Shown one piece after another: positions 39,488 to 47,600 of a stretch of DNA of 64,000 bases. The notes beneath the pieces were generated by a model that worked only from the letters and a program-made list of their open reading frames with translations, did not search any database and was not told the origin of the DNA. Numbering within the stretch: the stretch's first letter is position 1; the number at the start of each line of letters is the position of its first letter. A program made the position numbers and the translations under genes. The stretch comes from Thalassobius sp. I31.1 (GTDB taxonomy: Bacteria; Pseudomonadota; Alphaproteobacteria; Rhodobacterales; Rhodobacteraceae), in assembly GCF_003031585.1 (NCBI RefSeq), contig NZ_PWAA01000011.1, forward strand, positions 62,001-126,000, read 5' to 3'.

Positions 39488-39655
39488 CACGAACCTCCCG
39501 TAAATTTTCTGAACTTACCTGCACTTTGACGCGGAATCAGAAGGTAGCATGTAAAAAAACGCCAAAATGTGTCGCTTTTATCTGACGGCATGCATCGCAA
39601 TTCAGGCACGGTTTTGTGTGTTGCGATTGTTGATCGCCGGGCGACATACTGCGAT

Positions 39656-40258
39656 ATGATTTATACTCTCAGAAAAAAAGCCAGTGCTGTCGTGCGTGTT
39701 GCGCGGTTGCTGTCTTTCGCAGGCATGTTGTTCAGTCTTACAGCGGTTCCCGGTGTCGCGGAAAATCAACCCTATAGGATTGTCAGTTCCGGGCGTGCAG
39801 ATTTTTCCTATCAGTTGGCCGGGCGGGAAATGCAGGGGTACATCCCCATACAATCCGCCGCTTTGCTGCTGGATCTGGATGCGCCGGAACAGGCCATTGT
39901 TCAGGTGAGTTTCAACGTATCAGGGTCCCGGGCCGGAAATTTCCTGGCGACCTCTGCCCTGCGTGAACGGAAAGTTCTGGATACGGATGCCTACCCAACG
40001 GCACGTTTCGAAAGCCGGCGGGTTCAGAAGGTGACTGACGGGGTGCGGATGGAAGGTGACTTTATGTTGCGTGGGGTCATCCAGCCGCTTGAACTGACGG
40101 TGTCATTGCTGCGCGATGGTCGCAATTCCGGGGAAACCTCTGTTCTGAATATACGCGGCAGCTTTGACAGACGCGCTTTCGGGGCGACCGGGTACCCTGA
40201 TCTGGTTGATCCCCTGATCAAGTTGGATTTCAATATTGAAATTGTGCCGGTCACGTAA
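39656..40258 (+). CDS. YceI family protein
   Basis: A 200-residue secreted protein. After a signal peptide (VARLLSFAGMLFSLTAVPGVA) comes a lipocalin-like YceI domain: VQVSFNVSGSRAGNFLATSALRERKVLDTDAYPTARFES, MLRGVIQPLELTVSL, and FDRRAFGATGYPDLVDPLIKLDFNIE. YceI proteins bind isoprenoid-type lipids in the periplasm. The ATG at 39656 gives the best signal peptide; the frame is open back to 39569. Ends with a terminator and is convergent with the second mttB. Confidence 0.85.
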   Translation: MIYTLRKKASAVVRVARLLSFAGMLFSLTAVPGVAENQPYRIVSSGRADFSYQLAGREMQGYIPIQSAALLLDLDAPEQAIVQVSFNVSGSRAGNFLATSALRERKVLDTDAYPTARFESRRVQKVTDGVRMEGDFMLRGVIQPLELTVSLLRDGRNSGETSVLNIRGSFDRRAFGATGYPDLVDPLIKLDFNIEIVPVT

Positions 40259-40277
40259 GTAACCCTGTAAATAAAGA

Positions 40278-40311
40278 CACCCGCTTCCGGATCGGAAGCG
40301 GGTGGTTCTTT
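40278..40311. terminator. Terminator after YceI gene
   Basis: CACCCGCTTCCG and CGGAAGCGGGTG form a 12-bp stem with a three-base loop, flanked by ATAAAGA and GTTCTTTG. Lies between convergent genes and may act in both directions. Confidence 0.82.
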
Positions 40312-40338
40312 GTGTAAGGTTATTTGCGGATAACCCGC

Positions 40339-41874
40339 TTATCCAAGGTGGATCTTGAATTTTGACCGGATCTCCTGATCCAGAGCCGGATCCAGTGCCG
40401 CACGGGACGGTTCCGCCAGAATTTCTTCTTTCTTCTTTGTCGCCGCTTTCACAAGGTTCGGTTTGCCAACCTCAGCCCATTCTTTCGGGGACAGGCGTTC
40501 TGCGGTTTTTGGATAGACGTAATCGCTTTCCATACGCGCAAGCGTGGCATCGGTGCCAAGGTAATGACCAGGCCCGCCCAGGCAAACTTCACGCATCTGG
40601 TCCAGCGCCATGGTCACGTCATCAACCTCAATCCCGCGCACACAGCGCAGGGCGTGACCAATGATGTCATCGCCAAGGATCAGGCTTTCATGACAGAAAC
40701 CCAGCAGGGATGCGTGCATACCTGCGGATTCGTACACCATGTTCAGACCAGACAGACCGCCCATAACGTTTGACGCCATGGCTTCCCAACCGGCCTGCAT
40801 GTCAGGCAGTTTCGCGTCGGTCATACCGGCAGGCGCGCCACCTGGGAGGCCGTAAAATTTATGCATCTGTGCACAGGCGGCGGTTTGCAAAGCTTGTTCG
40901 CCAGAGCCACCGGTCATCGCACCAGAGCGCAGATCAAGCCCAAAAGGCCATGTGCCCATGATCGCAGGCGCGCCAGGTTTCACAGCGTTCACGTAAACAA
41001 TACCGGCCAGACATTCTGCAACGGATTGCACCACGGCACCGGCAACGGTGGAAGGTGTGGTTGCACCCGCCATACCCGCAGACAGCAGCAGAACAGGCAT
41101 GCCGCCTTCGATGACTTTTTCCATGACTTCGCAGCTTTCGGTTGCGAATTTCATCGGAGGCACCACAAAACAGTTGGAATTGGACACAAAGGGACGCGCG
41201 CGCCATTCTTCTTCGCCACCGGCAACCATATGCAACATGTCAAAGCCGCCATCGACAAAGTCTGGCTCGGTGAAGGACACGCCAACGTGCTTGGTGGTGC
41301 CGGAAACCGTGGCGTAGATGGAGTTCATATCCATCTCATAGTTGTCAGGGATATCACGACAGACCATAGGGCGCTGCAGAAAGTGAATATTGTCCAGGCG
41401 ATCCGCGATTTTGGCGGCGTCATGCAGATCCTGAACGCCGCAATCGCGGTATTCTTCGGTTTCCACATCCACAAGGCTAACGGCGGCGCCTGCGGTGCCG
41501 AAATGCACGCGGTGACCGTTCAGATGCATGTCATGCTTTGGGTCACGACCATACAGTGTGACGTCTTTACAGGCTTTGGACAGGGCATCTTCCACAACGG
41601 CACGTGGAATACGGATGCGGTCATCATCGCCAAGGATACAGCCAACACGCACCATGTGATCCACACCGGATTGCGGCGCATCTGCAAAACCGATGGTTTC
41701 AAGCGCTTCAATTGCGGCTTCGTGGATCATGTTGATTTGTTCGTCAGTCAGAACCTTCAGGGTCGCGCTTTCCATGCCTGGACGCACAGAACGTGCTTCC
41801 ATGGCGACAGGGGCTTCACGAAGGGCTTTACGGGCGGCGCGGCCGCCGGAACGGCGGGAGGATTTTGCAGTCAT
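40339..41874 (-). CDS. Trimethylamine methyltransferase family protein (non-pyrrolysine MttB), copy 2
   Basis: A 511-residue MttB-superfamily protein: ATLKVLTDEQINMIHEAAIEALETIGFAD, YGRDPKHDMHLNG, HFLQRPMVCRDIPDNYEMDMNS, GLPGGAPAGMTDAKLPDMQAGWEA. No in-frame TAG, so a glycine-betaine-type demethylase rather than a trimethylamine enzyme is likely, but the substrate is unknown. The first 30 residues are Arg/Ala/Gly-rich (SSRRSGGRAARKALREAP), as in copy 1. Overall identity to copy 1 looks low, so these are not recent duplicates. It lies behind a 660-base leader region with two inverted repeats. Confidence 0.9.
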   Translation of the reverse strand: MTAKSSRRSGGRAARKALREAPVAMEARSVRPGMESATLKVLTDEQINMIHEAAIEALETIGFADAPQSGVDHMVRVGCILGDDDRIRIPRAVVEDALSKACKDVTLYGRDPKHDMHLNGHRVHFGTAGAAVSLVDVETEEYRDCGVQDLHDAAKIADRLDNIHFLQRPMVCRDIPDNYEMDMNSIYATVSGTTKHVGVSFTEPDFVDGGFDMLHMVAGGEEEWRARPFVSNSNCFVVPPMKFATESCEVMEKVIEGGMPVLLLSAGMAGATTPSTVAGAVVQSVAECLAGIVYVNAVKPGAPAIMGTWPFGLDLRSGAMTGGSGEQALQTAACAQMHKFYGLPGGAPAGMTDAKLPDMQAGWEAMASNVMGGLSGLNMVYESAGMHASLLGFCHESLILGDDIIGHALRCVRGIEVDDVTMALDQMREVCLGGPGHYLGTDATLARMESDYVYPKTAERLSPKEWAEVGKPNLVKAATKKKEEILAEPSRAALDPALDQEIRSKFKIHLG

Positions 41875-41962
41875 ATTTTGTCTCAGATTTATCAGCGGAA
41901 AGGGAAGGGTGAATTACACCACAACCGGGCGACCGCGTGCGGCGCGGCCCCGTTCTGCGCCA

Positions 41963-41976
41963 ATCGTGATCACGAT
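41963..41976. promoter_or_regulatory. 14-bp palindrome upstream of mttB copy 2
   Basis: ATCGTGATCACGAT is perfectly self-complementary and lies 89 bases upstream of the leftward start at 41874. Operator-like; the regulator is unknown. Confidence 0.4.
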
Positions 41977-42155
41977 CAGAGAGATTTTCCAGTCAAGACA
42001 ATGGACCACGGCGGGCTCCGTATTGAATCAGTTCGTCTGTGAAAATTGCACGCAAAATTTCACGACCAACCGTACGTTTGCGACAGGATGTCGCTTTCAG
42101 GAAATTTTTGTCTCTTTTGGGGGAATTTGGTTTCTGGCTACCGTTGGCGGTGTGC

Positions 42156-42217
42156 CAAAACCAGTTTTCCGGAAAACCAGTATACTAGAATACCAGAATA
42201 CCGGAAAACTGGTTTTG
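42156..42217. repeat. 17-bp inverted repeat with 28-base loop
   Basis: CAAAACCAGTTTTCCGG (42156-42172) is exactly complementary to CCGGAAAACTGGTTTTG (42201-42217). The loop itself repeats parts of the arm (GGAAAACCAG) and contains AGTATACT and two ATACC units. The element sits in the 660-base gap (41875-42534) that otherwise holds no supported gene; the gap also contains a small hairpin GCGACA-GGA-TGTCGC at 42080-42094. Confidence 0.8.
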
Positions 42218-42480
42218 TTAACCTTTGGTGGCGCCGATTGTGCAGCTGCGCACGCTCACCTCACGTTTTCTCAATCTCTCACGGGCATCTTTGACCACGT
42301 CATGACACAGCAGGCCACCAGACCTGCACCAACGGAAACGTCCTGATTGGAACGTAAAACACTCCAGGGACCGTGAAAAAGCTTTCTCACACAGGGGTGA
42401 AAACCCTGAATCGTGGGGTTCCGGATGGCGGCGCCGCCTTTTTTATAAACGGCAATGATGATCCTGATGATGAGCAAATA

Positions 42481-42513
42481 AAAAACCGCACGGGCCCGGC
42501 AAGGCCTATGCGG
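42481..42513 (-). terminator. Terminator after the PEP-mutase family gene
   Basis: On the minus strand CCGCATAGGCC pairs with GGCCCGTGCGG (one G-U, one mismatch) over a six-base loop and ends in TTTTT. It is 21 bases past the stop at 42535. Confidence 0.8.
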
Positions 42514-42534
42514 CGGATTTTGCGTGTCTGGTGG

Positions 42535-43344
42535 TTACTTAAACATCAGATCTTCCACGGCATCGCCGGAAATGCTTTTGCCAAGCGCCGAAAAATCACC
42601 ATTTTCCAGCATATCTACGCCAATATCACGGATCATACGATGGGTGGCACGGGCCAGTGCCGATCCAAGAGAGACCCGCGCAACGCCCGCAGCGGCATAT
42701 TCCGACAGGGGCAGTTTCGTGCTGGGACCCGCAGCCAGGGCATTCACCGGGATATTCACCGCGTCACAAATGCGCTTCAGATCCTGCGGGTTGGCGGGCG
42801 CGGGCGCATAAAGCCCGTCGGCACCGGCAGCTTCAAAGGCCTGCAAACGGCGGATCGCTTCATCCATATCATATTGCCCGGTCAGAACACCGTCGGCGCG
42901 GGCGACAAAGAAAAAACCACCGGGCAGGGCACGGGCGGCAGATGCGGCGGCGCGGATGCGTTCCACCGCCAGATCAAAATCATATGGGGCCTCATCCGGC
43001 AGGGCGGTGTCTTCAATGCAAATCCCGGCCAGACCAATCTCAGCTGCCATGCGCACGGTTTCGGCGCAGGTTTCGGGATCTTCGCCAAAGCCGTTTTCAA
43101 AATCACCAGACAGAGGCACATCCAGCACGGCAATCAGATCCTGCGCATGGGCCAGCGCCTGATCGCGGGTGATATGCCCCATATCGCGGGTGCCAAGCGT
43201 AAAGGCGAGCGCAGCAGAACTTGTCGCGATCGCCTTTGCGCCCATTCCCTGAAGCATCAGGGCAGATCCCACATCCCAGGCATTGGCCAGAATAAACGGG
43301 TTGCCCGGCTGGTGCAGGGCGCGGAAGTGTTCAGCTTTGCTCAT
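42535..43344 (-). CDS. Isocitrate lyase/PEP mutase family protein
   Basis: A 269-residue TIM-barrel of the ICL/PEPM superfamily: FILANAWDVGSALMLQGMGAKAIATSSAALAF, LDVPLSGDFENGFGEDPE, GICIEDTALPDEAP, FFVARADGVLTG. The short 'oxaloacetate decarboxylase/2,3-dimethylmalate lyase-like' group it resembles lacks the KKCGH motif of true isocitrate lyases; the substrate is unclear. Its ATG overlaps the ada stop by four bases, so it is the downstream gene of an ada operon. Confidence 0.85.
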   Translation of the reverse strand: MSKAEHFRALHQPGNPFILANAWDVGSALMLQGMGAKAIATSSAALAFTLGTRDMGHITRDQALAHAQDLIAVLDVPLSGDFENGFGEDPETCAETVRMAAEIGLAGICIEDTALPDEAPYDFDLAVERIRAAASAARALPGGFFFVARADGVLTGQYDMDEAIRRLQAFEAAGADGLYAPAPANPQDLKRICDAVNIPVNALAAGPSTKLPLSEYAAAGVARVSLGSALARATHRMIRDIGVDMLENGDFSALGKSISGDAVEDLMFK

Positions 43345-44402
43345 ACTCGTGTCTCCGATGCGTATTTCTTTTCAATTTCAATCAGTTTTTCCTTGCGCCA
43401 GATCCCGCCTCCATAGCCGGTCAGGCTGCCGTCTGCGCCCATGACCCTATGGCAGGGAATAAGGATCGCAATGGAATTTGCGCCATTGGCACTGGCAACC
43501 GCGCGTGTGGCTTCCGGCCGGCCCAGATCACCGGCCAGGGCCGAATAACTGCGGATTTCGCCTGCCGGGATTTCACGCAATGCGTGCCAGACATCTTTCT
43601 GAAACGCGGTGCCGTGGGGGGCAAGCGGGGTGTTGAACACGGCGGACTTTCCTTGAAAATAGCGCTCAAGCTCGGCCTTCACCTGTTCAATTGGTACGGG
43701 CCGCCCAAAGCCAATCCCGCCGGGGCAATCTTTCATCAGGCGTTTTAGTTCCGTCGGCAGGGCCTTGCGATCAGCGAATTCAAGCAGATGCAGATGGCGG
43801 TTGTCGGCGACAGCAATGATCGGGCCAAGTTCGGTCTGGAACCAGTCAGCCTGCAACAGCGCGTCTTTGCGGAAGGCCCCGGGGGCGACACCGGTCAGTC
43901 TTGCAAAAGCATCGCGAAACGCAGAAGGCGAGTCAAACCCGGCCTCAAGCTGCGCATCAATCACGCGATGCCCATCAGACAAAGTGGTAAACCCCATCGC
44001 CAGACGCCGCTGACGCGCCATTTCAAGGAAGGTCATGCCAAAGACCCGTTTGAAATTGCGCCGCACCGTGGATGGATCATACCCAAGTTTCGCAATATCG
44101 CTTTCGTACCAGCGCTTTGATGGATCTTTCTCAAGCGCTTTTACCAGATCCGCAATCATCGGATCATCCGACAGAACACCCAGGGGGTGACAGCGTTTGC
44201 AAGGGCGAAAGCCCGCTTCGATACATTCCGTGACCGAGGGCTTGAAAGCACAGTTTTCAGGTTTGGGATCACGCGCCGGACAGCTCAGCCGACAGAAAAT
44301 CCCGGTGGTGGCAACGCAAACCCAGGCCCGGCCATCCCAGGCTGGGTCGCGTTTTGTCAGGGCCTCATAAAGCACCTTATCTTCAGGCAATTGAAACAAC
44401 AT
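43341..44402 (-). CDS. ada: Ada: adaptive-response regulator/methyl-DNA repair protein
   Basis: A 353-residue protein with all three Ada parts: N-terminal zinc domain with Cys37, Cys41, Cys68 and Cys71 (GIFCRLSC, FRPCKRCHP), the first being the methylphosphotriester acceptor; a central AraC-type helix-turn-helix (VIDAQLEAGFDSPSAFRDAFARLTGVAPG); and a C-terminal O6-alkylguanine methyltransferase domain with acceptor Cys in ILIPCHRVMGADGSLTGYGGG. It repairs methylated DNA and, when methylated, activates repair genes. Upstream at 44.5 kb is an aminotransferase on the same strand; an AlkA-like glycosylase is at 51.4 kb. Confidence 0.95.
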   Translation of the reverse strand: MLFQLPEDKVLYEALTKRDPAWDGRAWVCVATTGIFCRLSCPARDPKPENCAFKPSVTECIEAGFRPCKRCHPLGVLSDDPMIADLVKALEKDPSKRWYESDIAKLGYDPSTVRRNFKRVFGMTFLEMARQRRLAMGFTTLSDGHRVIDAQLEAGFDSPSAFRDAFARLTGVAPGAFRKDALLQADWFQTELGPIIAVADNRHLHLLEFADRKALPTELKRLMKDCPGGIGFGRPVPIEQVKAELERYFQGKSAVFNTPLAPHGTAFQKDVWHALREIPAGEIRSYSALAGDLGRPEATRAVASANGANSIAILIPCHRVMGADGSLTGYGGGIWRKEKLIEIEKKYASETRV

Positions 44403-44457
44403 ATCGCCTTTCTAAATCTTCCCGGCGCGTGGGTGCGCCGGAAATCGGGCAGCACTG

Positions 44458-45627
44458 TTATTTTTCTGCCGCATATTTCAGAAGCCGCGCAAATGCGTCT
44501 TCGAACTGATCATCAGGGATGGTCATCGCAACCCGGATATGCCCGGCGGATGCAGCACCAAAGCTTTCGCCCGGCATGACAGCGATCAATTCCTGATCCA
44601 GCAGGCCTTCGGCGAAATCTTCGCCTGACAGACCGGTCGCCCGGATGTCCAGCATCAGATACATCGCACCACCCGCCGGGATCAGCTTAACCGCATTCTG
44701 ACCTTTCATCAGGCGTTTGGCAATTTCGCGACGACGGCGGAAAGGGGCTGCGATCTTTTCTTCAAAATCAACACCCTGTTCCAGGGCAAATTTCGCCGCA
44801 TCCTGGATGAAACCGGCAACGCCATATGTGGTATGGGTGGCAAGGGTAATCAGGTTCGCAATCACACCTTCAGGGGCGCAGATCCAGCCACAACGTGACC
44901 CGGTCATTGCATGAGATTTCGACATAGAACCAATAACTAAGGTGCGGTCCTTCATGTCGGGCAGGGCGCGGGGTGAGATATGTTCACCTTCCCAGATCTG
45001 CGTGTCATACACTTCGTCCGAGATCAGCCAGAGATCATGTTTCTTCGCAAAACCTGCAATGTTTTCCAGCGTCTCGCGGGAATAAACCACGCCGGTCGGA
45101 TTGTTCGGGCTGTTGATCATCAGGGATTTAACCTGCGGTGTCAGGCCCGCTTCCAGATCGTCAACCTGCGGCTGGAAATCCAGGGATGAACGCGTCTGCA
45201 CCGGAACGGGCAGCGCACCAACACCGCGGATCGTGCCGGGGTATGTTGCGTAGTACGGATCAATATACATCGCCGCATCGCCAGGATCACAAACGGCGGA
45301 ATGGGCCGCGAAAAGCGCGCTTTGCCCGCCAGGCGTAATCAGGATGTTATCAATGCTGGTCGGCACACCGGTGCGTTCCTCAATCCGTTTTGCCACGGTT
45401 TCCCGCAGCGCATCAGTGCCCGGCACCATCGCATAGCCTGTATGACCGCCAGAGGCAGAGGCATGCATTTTGTCCAGAATAATCTGTTCCGTGCGATCGT
45501 CATGTTCACCAATCGTCAGCTCAAGCACAGGTTTCCCTGCCGCTTTCATGCGCCGCGCCTTGATAAAAATGCCCCAGCCATCGTCCCCGTCGCCGGTCAG
45601 CCCGGTGATACGTTTTGAGAGATCCAT
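44458..45627 (-). CDS. Pyridoxal-phosphate-dependent aminotransferase (class I/II)
   Basis: A 389-residue fold-type I aminotransferase: LELTIGEHDDRTEQIILDKM, the substrate/PLP motifs SPNNPTGVVYS and ISDEVYDTQI, and the lysine motif SMSKSHAMTGSRCGW where Schiff base Lys follows SMS. Resembles aspartate/aromatic aminotransferases of unknown preference. The ATG at 45627 starts the conserved N-terminus; the frame runs to 45666. 55 bases separate its stop from ada, so cotranscription is possible. It is divergent from cysS. Confidence 0.9.
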   Translation of the reverse strand: MDLSKRITGLTGDGDDGWGIFIKARRMKAAGKPVLELTIGEHDDRTEQIILDKMHASASGGHTGYAMVPGTDALRETVAKRIEERTGVPTSIDNILITPGGQSALFAAHSAVCDPGDAAMYIDPYYATYPGTIRGVGALPVPVQTRSSLDFQPQVDDLEAGLTPQVKSLMINSPNNPTGVVYSRETLENIAGFAKKHDLWLISDEVYDTQIWEGEHISPRALPDMKDRTLVIGSMSKSHAMTGSRCGWICAPEGVIANLITLATHTTYGVAGFIQDAAKFALEQGVDFEEKIAAPFRRRREIAKRLMKGQNAVKLIPAGGAMYLMLDIRATGLSGEDFAEGLLDQELIAVMPGESFGAASAGHIRVAMTIPDDQFEDAFARLLKYAAEK

Positions 45628-45751
45628 GTTCCGTCCCCGTGAATTGCGTTTTTGCCAGGCGACCATGGCGCGCCTGATTTGTCAAACGGGGAATAAATCG
45701 GTGTCACATCAAAATCTGTGATACTAGCGACATGAAGGCGCGATTTATCGC

Positions 45752-45787
45752 TGGACAAATGCGCGGGCCGGGTTATGGTCGCCCACA
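45752..45787 (+). promoter_or_regulatory. Candidate promoter of the cysS leader
   Basis: TGGACA (45752-45757), a 16-base spacer and TATGGT (45774-45779) approximate a sigma-70 promoter; initiation about seven bases later would fall at the ATG of the small leader frame, making its mRNA leaderless. Inference from spacing and consensus only. Confidence 0.35.
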
Positions 45788-45828
45788 TGGAAAAGAACAT
45801 CTGCATTATCACCTGCATTATCCGCTGA
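45787..45828 (+). CDS. Candidate leader peptide of cysS (Cys/Ile-rich)
   Basis: A 13-residue frame reads MEKNICIITCIIR: two cysteine and five isoleucine codons in thirteen. It ends 115 bases upstream of cysS, whose product charges tRNA-Cys, and cysS is followed by cimA, an isoleucine-pathway gene. Between the frame and cysS are alternative stems and a terminator-like hairpin. This is the layout of a transcription attenuator. There is no Shine-Dalgarno sequence, but a leaderless start would not need one. Short frames arise by chance, so this is a hypothesis. Confidence 0.5.
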   Translation: MEKNICIITCIIR

Positions 45829-45836
45829 CATTGTCA

Positions 45837-45917
45837 GGCGGGCGTTCTTTGTCGTTTTCATCATGAAATGAAGTTGATATGTCCCGCCGCAAGGCCAGCG
45901 GCCAATTGGGCCGTTTT
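45837..45917 (+). terminator. Alternative stems and attenuator-like terminator before cysS
   Basis: Three competing pairings are visible: GGCGGG (45837-45842) with CCCGCC (45883-45888); GCCGC (45886-45890) with GCGGC (45898-45902); CGGCC (45899-45903) with GGCCG (45909-45913) followed by TTTT (45914-45917). The second and third exclude each other, as do the first and second. The last is a terminator-like hairpin 26 bases before the cysS start. Confidence 0.5.
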
Positions 45918-45943
45918 GCATTCATAAGGTGCTGTGAGGACAT

Positions 45944-47449
45944 ATGACCGAGATTAAGCTGCATAATACAAAGACCCGCAAGAAAGAGGTCTTTACGCCG
46001 ATTGATGCTAAAAACGTGCGCATGTATCTCTGCGGGCCGACGGTCTATGACCGTGCCCACCTTGGCAACGCGCGCCCGGTGGTGATGTTTGACGTGCTGA
46101 ACCGTCTGCTGCGTCATGTTTACGGCGCGGATCACGTGACCTATGTGCGCAATTTCACCGATGTGGATGATAAGATCAACGCAACCGCCATGGCCCGGAA
46201 AGAGGCGGGCGCTGCGGGCACGCTGGAAGACCTGGTGCGCGAACGCAGTGATGAAACCATCGCCTGGTATCTGGAAGATATGGCCGCACTTGGCACGGAT
46301 GAGCCAGATCACATGCCGCGTGCGACGGAATATATCGCGCAGATGGTCGCGATGATCGAAGATCTGATCGCAAAGGGCCATGCTTACGCAGCCGAAGGTC
46401 ATGTGCTGTTTGCGGTGGAAAGCTACAAGGAATACGGTGCGCTGTCGGGCCGGTCTGTTGATGATATGATCGCCGGTGCGCGTGTTGAAGTCGCGCCTTA
46501 CAAGCGTAACCCGATGGATTTTGTTCTGTGGAAACCCTCCAGTGATGAGCTGCCCGGTTGGGACAGCCCCTGGGGCCGGGGCCGTCCGGGCTGGCATATT
46601 GAATGTTCTGCTATGGCGGATGAGCTGCTGGGGGCAAGCTTTGACATCCACGGTGGCGGCAATGATCTGCAATTCCCGCACCACGAAAATGAGATCGCCC
46701 AAAGCTGCTGCGCCAATCCGGATGCTGGCTTTGCCAATGTCTGGCTGCACAATGAGATGTTGCAGGTCGAGGGCAAGAAAATGTCTAAGAGCCTGGGCAA
46801 CTTCTTCACCGTTCGCGATCTGCTCGATCAGGGCATTCCCGGCGAGGTGATCCGCTTTGTTTTCCTCAGCACCCATTATCGCAAGCCGATGGACTGGACC
46901 GCTGAGAAAGCGCGTGAGGCTGAGGCTGCGCTGCGCAAGTGGCGCGCGCTGACAACGGGCATCGAGCCCGCCGCCAGCGCCACCCCCGAAGCGATCAAAG
47001 TACTTGCCGATGATCTGAACACAGCGGGCGTGATAACCGAGTTGCACCGTCTGGCACGAGAGGGAGACGCTGCTGGCCTGCTGGCGACGGCAAAGATGAT
47101 TGGTCTGCTGCTGCCGGAAATGGGGGATTGGGCAGAGAGTAATAGTCAAGGTTATCGAACTGCGTTAGATGAGCTCGTTGAATTTCGTTCAAAAATGAAA
47201 GCTGAGCGTAATTTCGGAGCGGCCGATGAGATACGCGACTTTCTCAGTGGTCTGGGTTTTGTTCTTCTCGATGGAGCGGATGGAACAAAAGCAGATGATC
47301 TTCCCAGAAATGCTCTGATCGCATTTGGACCACCGGATGTGCCGGGACAAGTGCGTGTTAGTACGTGGACACCGGGAACTCCTGAGTATGAATATGCAAG
47401 TAACAAGATTGCAGAGTTGCTAACTTCAAAACTCGAAGGCCTGAAGTGA
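45944..47449 (+). CDS. cysS: Cysteinyl-tRNA synthetase
   Basis: A 501-residue class I synthetase that charges tRNA-Cys. The zinc Cys30 (YLCGPTVYD), HIGH-type HLGN at 39-42, the IECSAM and HHENEIAQ zinc motifs and KKMSKSLGN are all present. It is longer than the usual ~460 residues: after the normal end region ([14 protein letters not shown]) about 50 more residues follow. From roughly codon 393 (base 47124) codon use changes abruptly to AT-rich synonymous codons (agt, aat, tta, caa, cga), unlike the first three quarters. GTGAGGA lies before the ATG. Confidence 0.96.
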   Translation: MTEIKLHNTKTRKKEVFTPIDAKNVRMYLCGPTVYDRAHLGNARPVVMFDVLNRLLRHVYGADHVTYVRNFTDVDDKINATAMARKEAGAAGTLEDLVRERSDETIAWYLEDMAALGTDEPDHMPRATEYIAQMVAMIEDLIAKGHAYAAEGHVLFAVESYKEYGALSGRSVDDMIAGARVEVAPYKRNPMDFVLWKPSSDELPGWDSPWGRGRPGWHIECSAMADELLGASFDIHGGGNDLQFPHHENEIAQSCCANPDAGFANVWLHNEMLQVEGKKMSKSLGNFFTVRDLLDQGIPGEVIRFVFLSTHYRKPMDWTAEKAREAEAALRKWRALTTGIEPAASATPEAIKVLADDLNTAGVITELHRLAREGDAAGLLATAKMIGLLLPEMGDWAESNSQGYRTALDELVEFRSKMKAERNFGAADEIRDFLSGLGFVLLDGADGTKADDLPRNALIAFGPPDVPGQVRVSTWTPGTPEYEYASNKIAELLTSKLEGLK

Positions 47450-47497
47450 CCGCGCCTCAATATACAAAAGGCTGCCCCTGACTCTGGGTGGGGGTGA

Positions 47498-47573
47498 AGC
47501 CCCCTCCGTTTTGCCGAAGGCAAACCTGCGGTTTGACGGGGAGGGTTGGGGGCTGCCTGACCTTCAGCCAGGC
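47498..47573. other. Dense inverted-repeat block between cysS and cimA
   Basis: The 151-base gap holds AGCCCCC (47498-47504) facing GGGGGCT (47548-47554), inner hairpins TTTGCC-GAA-GGCAAA and AAACC-TGC-GGTTT, and then GCCTG (47555-47559) with CAGGC (47569-47573). It resembles intergenic palindromic units; it may end the cysS transcript. No gene is seen here. Confidence 0.45.
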
Positions 47574-47600
47574 GCGACGAAATATAAAAGAGAAGAGCCA

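Noticed and set aside
41914-42009. Small minus-strand frame ending GAERGRAARGRPVVV just upstream of mttB copy 2
   Set aside because: The RG-rich end echoes the neighbouring enzymes, but there are only 31 codons from a GTG, no clear ribosome-binding site and it spans the palindrome at 41963; not enough to call a gene.
40861-42042. Plus-strand frame of 393 codons opposite mttB copy 2
   Set aside because: Antisense to a clear MttB-family gene; His/Gly/Thr-rich composition with no domain; a shadow frame.
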